Of a stretch of DNA of 9,292 nt, positions 3,870-9,292 are shown piece after piece (the stretch's first letter is position 1; every line of letters starts with the position of its first letter). Position numbers and translations under genes: made by a program. Origin of the DNA: Methanomassiliicoccus sp. UBA6 (GTDB taxonomy: Archaea > Thermoplasmatota > Thermoplasmata > Methanomassiliicoccales > Methanomassiliicoccaceae); assembly GCA_002508545.1 (NCBI GenBank), contig DAVH01000056.1, positions 9,248 to 18,539 of the forward strand, in the 5' to 3' direction. The notes below the pieces were generated by a model that was given only the letters and a program-made list of their open reading frames with translations, was not told the origin of the DNA and ran no database searches.

Positions 3870-6554
3870 TCACTTCTTGGCCATGGCGGCCCTGATTATG
3901 TCCAGGGCCCGCTCCATCGCTCCGGACAGCTTCGACGGATCCCCGCCGCCGCCCTGGGCGAAGTCCGGCTTTCCTCCTCCGCCCCCGCCGACCAGCTTCA
4001 TGATCTCCTTGAGCACCGGCCGGCAATCGAGCTTGACGTCCGCCGAGCGAGACACGAAGAGCTTGGGGCTCTTGTCCGCGAGGCCGAGGACGGCGATGAC
4101 GCCCGGACGCGAGGTGAGGGCGAGCGAGAGCGCCTGGGGGTCCTCGTCCTCCGCGGCCAGGTGGACCACGACCTTGATGCCGTCGACCTGCGCAGCCTTG
4201 TCCAGCAGGTTGTCGGCCACGATCCGGTTGAGCTTCGCGGCCATCGCCTCCATGCGCTTGCGGTCCTCCTTGACGTCGTTGAGCAGCTTCACCGCCGCCG
4301 GCAGGAGCGCCTCCCGGCCGACGTTCATCCTGTCCGCCAGCTGGTCCACGCATGCCTTGTCCGACTGCATGCCGCAGACCGCTGCGAGGCCGGCGGAGTA
4401 CTCGATCCTCACGACACCGTCCTGTATTCTCTTGGTGCGGAGGATGCGTATCGGCCCGACCCTCGAGGTCCTGTCGCAATGCAGTCCGCCGCACGCCTCC
4501 ACGTCCACGCCGGTGGTGTTCACAACCCGAATGATCTTCCCGGGGACCACGCCCCCCTGGTACAGGCGGAAGCCGAACTTGGCCTCGGCCTCGTCGCGGG
4601 GCATGAACTTGATCTCAACGGGATGATCTTCGAGCACCACCTCGTTGCACCGCTTCTCGAGGGCGGTTCGCTGCTCCTCGGACAGGTTCTCGAAGTGGGT
4701 GATGTCCAGGCGGGCCTCGTCCACGCTCTTGTGGGCGCCCGACTGCCACACATGGTTGCCGAGCATCTCGCGGGCGGAGCCGTTGATGATGTGCGCCGCG
4801 GTGTGGTGGCGCATCAGCTGCCGGCGGCGGGGCTCGTTGATCGCGCAGGTGACGCGGTCGCCGACCTTGATGCCGTGCTTGCCGTCCAGGAAGTGCAGGA
4901 TGGTGTTGCGCACCTTCTGCACGTTGATGACATTGAACTCGTCCATGGTGCCGTAGTCCGCTTCCTGCCCCCCGCCCTCGGGGTAGAAGTAGGTGTGGTC
5001 GAGCACCACCGCGCCGTTGATGACGGCGACGACATCGGCCTCGAAGGCCATGACCTCAGGGTCCTCGTAGTACGAGCGGACGGTCTCCGGCATGTCCAGG
5101 GGATACTCATCTGCCTTGGGACCCTCCTCCTCGGCCACCGCGGTGGACTCGTGCCGCTTGGCCACCTGCATGTAGAAGTTGTCCGGGATCTCCACCGGCA
5201 CGTCGGAGAACTCCTTGACGATCTCGGGGTTGAGGCCGTGGGAGTCGTACAGCTCGATGAGCTTGTCCACGGTGATGGGGGCGCCCTTGAGGTCCTTGGT
5301 CATGCGCTGCACGATCGACCGGCCGCGCTCCAGCGTCTCGTAGTACCGCTGCTCCTCGACCTTGACCAGGGACATGATGTCCTCGCGGTTCTCCACCAGC
5401 TCGGGGAAGTACGGCGAGAAGTAGTCGATCTGCCGGCCCACGATGTCGGCCAGAGTGAACTTGACGTTAAGTGAGCGCATCGACCTAAGGGCTCTCCGCA
5501 CCAGCATGCGGGCGAAGTAGCCCTCGCGGACGTTCGACGGAACGACACCATCGTTGAGCATGAACGCCAGCGCGCGAGAGTGATCGCAGATGATGTAGAT
5601 GTCCTCCATCGGGCCGATGGTCTGGATCAGCTCTTCGTAGCTGATGCCGAGCCGGTCAGCGGTGCGCTGCCTCAGGTTGCGGATGTCCGCCGCGGTCTTC
5701 ATGTTCATCGCGCCGGCGACCTTGCTGTACTCCTCGAGCACACGCTGGTCCGGCTTGATGCCCAGCTCGTCCTGGATATGCTTGACGACCGGGCCGAACA
5801 CCGCCTCGTAGGCGGACGGTGTTCCCTGGGAGATCCAGGTCGCGCGCTCCAGCCCGTAGCCGGTGTCGACGACGGTCATGTCCATGGGTTTCCGGCCCTC
5901 GGGGGTCTCGCGGTACTGCATGAACACCAGGGTGGCGAGCTCGACGCCCTCGAGGATGACCTCGACGCACGGTCCTGAGTTACCGCCGCCCTCCCACCAC
6001 TCCTCGATGTAGCGCATCTTCTCCTTCTGCACGCCAAGGCGCTCGGTGTAGAACTTGTGGCAGAGCTCGACAGTCCGGTCCTTGAAGTAGATCTCCTTGC
6101 CCGGCCGGTTGAACGCGTGGTGGGCGAGCATCTCGAAGAAGGTGTAGTGCCGGCCGGTCCTTCCCACGTTATCGATGTCGTTGAACCTTACGCAGGTCTG
6201 GGATATGGTCAGGGGATTGAACGGGGGGTCGACCACGCCGTTGAGCACCCACGGCTGGAAATCATAGATACTGGCCTGGGTGAAGAACACGTCATCACGC
6301 CATCGCGCGACGATCGGATATCTTCGGACGCGGCCGTGCCCATGCTCCTCGAAGAAGCTGAGGTACTCCTCGCGCATCTCATGATTGGAGTATGGCCTCT
6401 TGATCGGCGAGTTGTTGATGAAACTGTACTCCTCGCAGGGCGACTCACCGCAGCTGGGATGGTCGCCCTGTGACCAAAACGCTCGGCCGCACTTCGGGCA
6501 GACCTTGCGGATGAAGAGGTTATCCTTGAAGAATGAAAGATCGAACTCGGACAT
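3870..6554 (-). CDS. alaS: Alanyl-tRNA synthetase, archaeal type, 894 aa
   Basis: It charges tRNA-Ala with alanine using ATP in the cytoplasm and hydrolyses mischarged Ser- or Gly-tRNA-Ala. Domains in order: an archaeal N-terminal Cys-rich, probably zinc-binding module (Cys19, Cys22, Cys35, Cys40); the class II aminoacylation core with RYPIVARWRDDVFFTQASI (79-97), RFNDIDNVGRTGRHYTFFEM (123-142) and VVDTGYGLERATW (228-240); the editing domain with its zinc ligands in HHTAAH (His584, His588) and CGGLHC (Cys688, His692); and the C-Ala domain with the glycine-rich stretch GGGGGGKPDFAQGGGGDPSK (856-875). Length fits archaeal AlaRS. The start ATG at 6554 has no upstream Shine-Dalgarno, but a TATA-like element lies 25-32 bases before it, suggesting a leaderless mRNA. 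It stands 171 bases upstream of rps13, which has its own promoter. All key motifs are intact. Confidence 0.98.
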   Translation of the reverse strand: MSEFDLSFFKDNLFIRKVCPKCGRAFWSQGDHPSCGESPCEEYSFINNSPIKRPYSNHEMREEYLSFFEEHGHGRVRRYPIVARWRDDVFFTQASIYDFQPWVLNGVVDPPFNPLTISQTCVRFNDIDNVGRTGRHYTFFEMLAHHAFNRPGKEIYFKDRTVELCHKFYTERLGVQKEKMRYIEEWWEGGGNSGPCVEVILEGVELATLVFMQYRETPEGRKPMDMTVVDTGYGLERATWISQGTPSAYEAVFGPVVKHIQDELGIKPDQRVLEEYSKVAGAMNMKTAADIRNLRQRTADRLGISYEELIQTIGPMEDIYIICDHSRALAFMLNDGVVPSNVREGYFARMLVRRALRSMRSLNVKFTLADIVGRQIDYFSPYFPELVENREDIMSLVKVEEQRYYETLERGRSIVQRMTKDLKGAPITVDKLIELYDSHGLNPEIVKEFSDVPVEIPDNFYMQVAKRHESTAVAEEEGPKADEYPLDMPETVRSYYEDPEVMAFEADVVAVINGAVVLDHTYFYPEGGGQEADYGTMDEFNVINVQKVRNTILHFLDGKHGIKVGDRVTCAINEPRRRQLMRHHTAAHIINGSAREMLGNHVWQSGAHKSVDEARLDITHFENLSEEQRTALEKRCNEVVLEDHPVEIKFMPRDEAEAKFGFRLYQGGVVPGKIIRVVNTTGVDVEACGGLHCDRTSRVGPIRILRTKRIQDGVVRIEYSAGLAAVCGMQSDKACVDQLADRMNVGREALLPAAVKLLNDVKEDRKRMEAMAAKLNRIVADNLLDKAAQVDGIKVVVHLAAEDEDPQALSLALTSRPGVIAVLGLADKSPKLFVSRSADVKLDCRPVLKEIMKLVGGGGGGKPDFAQGGGGDPSKLSGAMERALDIIRAAMAKK

Positions 6555-6578
6555 GCTGGGCGAGTAGCGTGAGGGCCG

Positions 6579-6590
6579 ATTTAATCCTTT
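6579..6590 (-). promoter_or_regulatory. Leaderless promoter of alaS (BRE plus TATA-like)
   Basis: The minus strand reads AAAAGGATTAAAT, a purine-rich BRE-like block followed by a TATA-like ATTAAAT (complement of 6579-6585). Its centre is about 28 bases before the ATG at 6554, so transcription would start at or next to the start codon. The absence of any Shine-Dalgarno in the intervening bases agrees with leaderless translation. Confidence 0.55.
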
Positions 6591-6782
6591 TCATATGCAT
6601 CTGTTTTTTATTGTCCAGATTGCTATGGTACTTACCTGCATTTGTATAGTTCATCTAGATTTTCAATAATTTATATGTTCGGATTTGATAGATGCCAACT
6701 CCCTAGTCCATGGCATTTTCCTAGCCAACCTTCAATTCGTCCACGTCTTTTAAACATGGTAACTCTTTGGAATGTCAGCACC

Positions 6783-6795
6783 TATCATTATGATA
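6783..6795. repeat. 13-base perfect palindrome TATCATTATGATA
   Basis: Six-base arms flank one central T. It could be a dimeric regulator site. It lies about 35 bases before the unused Shine-Dalgarno at 6828. No second copy of this sequence was seen. Confidence 0.35.
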
Positions 6796-6827
6796 AAAAG
6801 GTCTGACCAGGATTAATAGGCTATAGG

Positions 6828-6836
6828 GGAGGTGAT
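6828..6836 (+). promoter_or_regulatory. Perfect Shine-Dalgarno without a clear gene
   Basis: GGAGGTGAT matches the complement of the usual archaeal 16S rRNA 3' end over nine bases. The nearest start, TTG at 6836, overlaps its end and is closer than normal; the next in-frame ATG is at 6857. Both lead to TAG at 6887. It may mark the start of a lost or a pyrrolysine-containing small gene, or be chance. Confidence 0.3.
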
Positions 6837-7115
6837 TGAAAATCAAGCTCTGCGAGATGGTGGAACAGAAAATGCCCATATTCGCCTAGAATACGTCCCA
6901 CCAGTACACAACTAACCTATTGGGCACATTGTCGCCTCTCTATCATTTATGCATGAAGGCCGAAAAGGAGTGCTTGATAGACTTCAAGTAGGGTCCCACC
7001 CCCAATAGGTGCGCAGATTGAAACTAGTCCTGGATACAGCATCAAGCCGAGTTTTCGGGCCGCACTCTTCAGGAGCGTATGGATTGATAATCGCCTACTC
7101 ATGAACCCCATCAGG

Positions 7116-7128
7116 TCCAATAATTGGA
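7116..7128. repeat. 13-base perfect palindrome TCCAATAATTGGA
   Basis: Six-base arms flank one central A, the same 6-1-6 geometry as the palindromes at 6783 and 7157 but with a different sequence. Confidence 0.35.
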
Positions 7129-7156
7129 AAAGGCCCTTGATCATCTATGCAATATT

Positions 7157-7169
7157 ATCGTAGTACGAT
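7157..7169. repeat. 13-base perfect palindrome ATCGTAGTACGAT
   Basis: Six-base arms flank one central G. It is the third 6-1-6 palindrome in the spacer, 28 bases after the previous one. Confidence 0.35.
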
Positions 7170-7252
7170 CTAATGAACAACCAAGGCCGATGATTATCAA
7201 TGGCACGTGGGTAAAGACGACATGGTCCCACCGATCAACGAGAATTGACGGT

Positions 7253-7268
7253 GCACATGACCATGTGC
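7253..7268. repeat. 16-base perfect palindrome upstream of the DUF2267 gene
   Basis: GCACATGACCATGTGC has 7-base arms and a 2-base centre. It lies about 90 bases upstream of the likely TATA box of the DUF2267 gene, at the point where GC content rises. It could be a regulator binding site; no paralogous copy was found in the window. Confidence 0.4.
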
Positions 7269-7350
7269 CTCGAAGATGTCGCGGCCCTCCACGTTCCACG
7301 CCCACCGGCTGAGTGGCCGAGGTCCCCGCCTTCTCCGCGGTTCCTGTTGG

Positions 7351-7363
7351 GAAAGCTTATTAC
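7351..7363 (+). promoter_or_regulatory. Likely promoter of the DUF2267 gene
   Basis: GAAAGCTTATTAC combines a BRE-like GAAAG and a TATA-like CTTATTAC. Transcription would start near 7385, giving a leader of about 58 bases. The match is moderate, and it is the best candidate in the 90 bases before the gene. Confidence 0.4.
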
Positions 7364-7443
7364 TCTCAAGCATGGACGTGGAGCACCGGACCGCGCCGTG
7401 CTGGCGTTGCAGGTCCTAATACATTGGTGAAGGGGAGATTATC

Positions 7444-7884
7444 ATGACCGGGACCACCATCATCGCGCTGAACCGAAGCATGCAAGTGACCATGGAGTGG
7501 CTGCACGCGATCAGGGACGAACTGAAATGGGACGACGACGAGCGCGTCTACGACGCCACCAAGGCTGTCCTCCACGCGGTGAGGGACCGCCTGCCGCTGG
7601 AGGACATGACCAAGTTCTCGGCCCAGCTGCCGCTGATCATGAAGGGCTTGTACTTCGACCAGTACGACCCCACCGACAAACCGCTGAAGCTTCGCACCCG
7701 TGCTGCGTTCCTGAACCACGTCCGGGAGAACTTCCCCGGCGCCAATGTCGATCCAGAGGTCGCCGTGCGCGGGGTCATGCGCGCGATCGCAAAGAAATCC
7801 ACTCCTCATGCGGTGGAGAAGATCGCCCTGAGCATGCCCGAGGACATCCGGGACCTCATCGTCGGGGTAAAGGTCACGCAGTGA
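7444..7884 (+). CDS. DUF2267 family protein, 146 aa
   Basis: The family has no established biochemical function. Visible hallmarks are a helical first half, with WLHAIRDELKWDDDERVYDA (19-38) running into VLHAVRDRLPLEDMTKFSAQ (42-61) and QLPLIMKGLYFDQYDP (61-76). A second, similar helical half follows with FLNHVRENFP, DPEVAVRGVMRAIAKK and a final IALSMPEDIRDL. The two-fold repeat of a short helical bundle ending in a 'QLP' or 'SMPEDIRDL' element is typical of DUF2267. There is no signal peptide, membrane segment or cysteine, so it should be soluble and cytoplasmic. ATG at 7444 has AGGGGAG ending 6 bases upstream. It is a single-gene unit, convergent with the acetolactate-synthase-like gene and divergent from alaS across the AT-rich spacer. 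The family assignment is from memory of the domain pattern. Confidence 0.85.
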   Translation: MTGTTIIALNRSMQVTMEWLHAIRDELKWDDDERVYDATKAVLHAVRDRLPLEDMTKFSAQLPLIMKGLYFDQYDPTDKPLKLRTRAAFLNHVRENFPGANVDPEVAVRGVMRAIAKKSTPHAVEKIALSMPEDIRDLIVGVKVTQ

Positions 7885-7898
7885 TGGCCGGCTGAGAG

Positions 7899-7928
7899 CA
7901 AGCCCTTCCTGTCCAGCTCCAGGGCTTG
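7899..7928. terminator. Stem-loop between convergent DUF2267 and TPP-enzyme genes
   Basis: CAAGCCCT (7899-7906) and AGGGCTTG (7921-7928) form a perfect 8-base stem with a 14-base loop in the 81-base gap between the two stop codons. It reads the same for both genes. There is no T-run on either side, so termination by it is only plausible. Confidence 0.4.
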
Positions 7929-7965
7929 AAGGTCCCTTGATGGCAACCGCTCAGCGGCCCTCGGC

Positions 7966-9292
7966 CTACGCGAACCTCAGGGACTCCGATCTGTCGATGA
8001 CCACATCGACGAGGACGACCTCCTCGTCCTTCAGCCCCTGAGCGATGGCGTCGTCCAGCTGCGCGGCGGTCTCGGCGCGGTACCCCTTGATGCCCATCGA
8101 CCTGGCGAACTGAACGTAATCGGGGTTCGAGAACTCGACCCCGAATCTCTTGTCGAACCCTGCTTCCTGCTTCGCCCTGATGAGCCGGTACTCGCCGTCG
8201 TTCCACACCACGACCACCATCGGCGTTCCCAGCTCCTTCGCGGTCATCAGCTCCATCCCGGTCATGGCGAAGCTCCCGTCCCCCACCGAAGCGATGACCT
8301 TACGGTCCGGGTGGACCAGCTTGGCGGCGATGGCCCATGGTACGCCCACGCCCATCGGTATCAGGCCGTTGCTCATCAGCAGCGTGTTCTCGCGGTACAC
8401 CGGGTACCGTTGCGCCATCCAGATGAGATGCGCGCCGACGTCCGAGACCGCGATGTCCTCTCGACCGAGCGCGTTCCTTATCGCCCGTACGATGGCCTGC
8501 GGCTTCACTCCATCACCCTCATCCGGCACCGAGATCAGCCTCTTTGACAGCTCGGCCTTCAGTCCGGCGGTCCAGTTCGTCCCGCCCCGCGCGGGGTCGG
8601 AGAGCGAGCGCAGTGATCCTCTCAGGTCGCCGATGACCTGCTGGTCCGGCGTGAAGCTCGGGACAACATCGCAGGCCGTGGCCGCGATGTACACGATCCT
8701 CTTCGCCGTCCCGACGTTCCAGTACTGTGCCTCGAACTCCATGGGGTCAAAGCCCACGAGGACCACGAGGTCCGCGGCCTCGAACGCCGCCCGCATCATG
8801 TCCGCCCTCCTCAGGCCCACCGTGCCAAGGCTCAGGGGATGATCGAACGGCACGCTGCCCGCGCCCAGCCAGGTCATCGCGACCGGCACGTTCCACCGCT
8901 CGACGAACCGAACGAGATCGGCGCCCGCATGGCCGCGCACCACGCCCGCGCCGGCCAATACTACGGGATGCTCCGCTCCGAGCAGGAGGTCCCTCACGGC
9001 GCCCAGGTCCGGGGCGCCCGGACGACCACATATCGCCTCGCACCATGGACAGTCCTCCTCGGACCTTTCCTTCATCACGTCCTCAGGAAGCTCTAAGTAC
9101 ACCGGGCCGGGGCGCTCCTTGGCGGCCAGGCCGAAGGCCCTCTGGGCAGCCCCGGCGACCTCATCGGCGGAGGCCGGCGAGATCACGCCCTTGGTGATCG
9201 GCCGGAACATCGACATGAGGTTCAGGTACTGCTTCCTGGGCTCCCGCTGGCAAGCGCGGCTCAGCTGGCCGCTCATCGCCACCATCGGCTGG
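7966..9292 (-). CDS. Acetolactate synthase-like thiamine-diphosphate enzyme, large subunit (N-terminus outside window)
   Basis: Acetolactate synthases join two pyruvates, or pyruvate and 2-oxobutyrate, using thiamine diphosphate (ThDP), in branched-chain amino acid or acetoin synthesis. The frame stays open to the window edge, so the Met at 9285 is internal: about 100 residues with the catalytic glutamate are missing. Numbered from that Met, FRPITKGV (27-34) and RPGPVYLELPEDV (58-70) end the first domain; the central domain follows with PVVLAGAGVVRGHA (107-120); the C-terminal ThDP domain has SDVGAHLIWMAQRYP (281-295), SNGLIPMGVGVPWAIAAKL (305-323) and the GDG...N metal and cofactor motif (GDG 335-337, Asn362). 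The stretch WNDGEYRLIRAKQ and the ending VDVVIDRSESLRF look closer to AlsS-type enzymes than to IlvB. No regulatory small subunit gene (ilvN) lies downstream; another decarboxylase of this superfamily remains possible. It ends in TAG. Confidence 0.85.
   Translation of the reverse strand, partial: QPMVAMSGQLSRACQREPRKQYLNLMSMFRPITKGVISPASADEVAGAAQRAFGLAAKERPGPVYLELPEDVMKERSEEDCPWCEAICGRPGAPDLGAVRDLLLGAEHPVVLAGAGVVRGHAGADLVRFVERWNVPVAMTWLGAGSVPFDHPLSLGTVGLRRADMMRAAFEAADLVVLVGFDPMEFEAQYWNVGTAKRIVYIAATACDVVPSFTPDQQVIGDLRGSLRSLSDPARGGTNWTAGLKAELSKRLISVPDEGDGVKPQAIVRAIRNALGREDIAVSDVGAHLIWMAQRYPVYRENTLLMSNGLIPMGVGVPWAIAAKLVHPDRKVIASVGDGSFAMTGMELMTAKELGTPMVVVVWNDGEYRLIRAKQEAGFDKRFGVEFSNPDYVQFARSMGIKGYRAETAAQLDDAIAQGLKDEEVVLVDVVIDRSESLRFA

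Larger units (their letters stand above)
6555..7443. other. AT-rich spacer without a convincing gene
   Basis: This 889-base stretch lies between the divergent alaS and DUF2267 genes. By hand count, 6601-7260 is about 43% GC, and 33-35% in 6601-6720, against about 65% in neighbouring genes; GC rises again after 7261. All long frames are broken or lack initiation signals. It holds the alaS promoter at its left edge, a likely DUF2267 promoter at its right edge, four short perfect palindromes, a perfect but apparently unused Shine-Dalgarno at 6828-6836, and two frames interrupted only by TAG. I see no tRNA, CRISPR array, SRP or RNase P RNA signature. It could be a decayed insertion, a regulatory region or an untranslated RNA locus; none can be shown from sequence alone. 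Confidence 0.6.

Noticed and set aside
3822..5474. Very long open frame (550 codons) on the plus strand opposite alaS
   Set aside because: It is antisense to a fully motif-supported alaS. GC-rich codon use on one strand commonly leaves the opposite frame open, and the translation has no recognisable domain.
7014..7022. ATTGAAAC-type ending like that of archaeal CRISPR repeats
   Set aside because: Only one copy (plus a partial GATTGAAAA near 6835), with no regularly spaced repeats or spacers and no cas genes.
7083..7201. 10-base inverted repeat ATTGATAATC / GATTATCAAT 99 bases apart, as possible ends of a small mobile element
   Set aside because: Arms are short and do not extend, no target duplication was seen, and AT-rich sequence makes such matches likely.
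6895..7232. Three copies of GTCCCACC (6895, 6993, 7225)
   Set aside because: Eight bases only, uneven spacing (98 and 232 bases) and no shared flanks; not a convincing repeat family.
6601..7260. Replication origin in the AT-rich spacer
   Set aside because: No origin-recognition-box repeats were found and no orc1/cdc6 gene is in view; low GC alone is not enough.
7305..7355. tRNA-like string GAGTGGCCGAGG
   Set aside because: No acceptor stem, anticodon arm or GGTTCGA-type T-loop could be placed around it.
7245..7430. 61-codon plus-strand frame before the DUF2267 gene
   Set aside because: It has no ribosome site, a Pro/Arg-rich noise-like sequence and runs across the likely DUF2267 promoter.

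Overview
The window reads as chromosomal DNA from a GC-rich euryarchaeon. Evidence: it holds the C-terminal end of the archaea-specific DNA polymerase D large subunit (DP2), the archaeal gene order rps13-rps4-rps11-rpoD, an archaeal-type alanyl-tRNA synthetase with an N-terminal Cys-rich module, and an RNA polymerase D subunit carrying two ferredoxin-type [4Fe-4S] motifs. Protein style and GC content point, by inference only, to Thermoplasmatota, possibly a Methanomassiliicoccales-like lineage. I cannot confirm this without a database search.

Layout. (1) 1-756 (+): 3' end of the DP2 gene, starting exactly at its catalytic Asp motif. (2) 757-803: compact hairpin with a T-run serving the convergent pair. 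(3) 804-998 (-): rubredoxin with its own Shine-Dalgarno (SD) and likely promoter. (4) 3698 down to 1188 (-): tightly packed operon rps13-rps4-rps11-rpoD, driven by a clear TATA box at 3743-3748 and closed by a T-rich terminator region at 1126-1183. (5) 6554-3870 (-): alaS, probably translated from a leaderless transcript. (6) 6555-7443: an AT-rich stretch (about 43% GC over 6601-7260 by hand count, against about 65% in neighbouring genes) with no convincing gene, but with several perfect short palindromes, a perfect unused SD sequence and amber-interrupted reading frames. (7) 7444-7884 (+): DUF2267 protein. (8) 9292-7966 (-): acetolactate-synthase-like thiamine-diphosphate enzyme, N-terminus outside the window.

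Functionally, the left two thirds is core information processing: replication (DP2), transcription (RpoD), the small-subunit head/platform proteins S13, S4 and S11, and tRNA-Ala charging. Rubredoxin is an electron carrier, and RpoD itself has the ligands for two Fe-S clusters, so redox-sensitive proteins sit next to each other; a functional link is conjecture. The right third is accessory or metabolic. I found no CRISPR array, no intact mobile element, no tRNA or rRNA gene and no convincing new multi-gene system. The least explained part is the 6555-7443 spacer.
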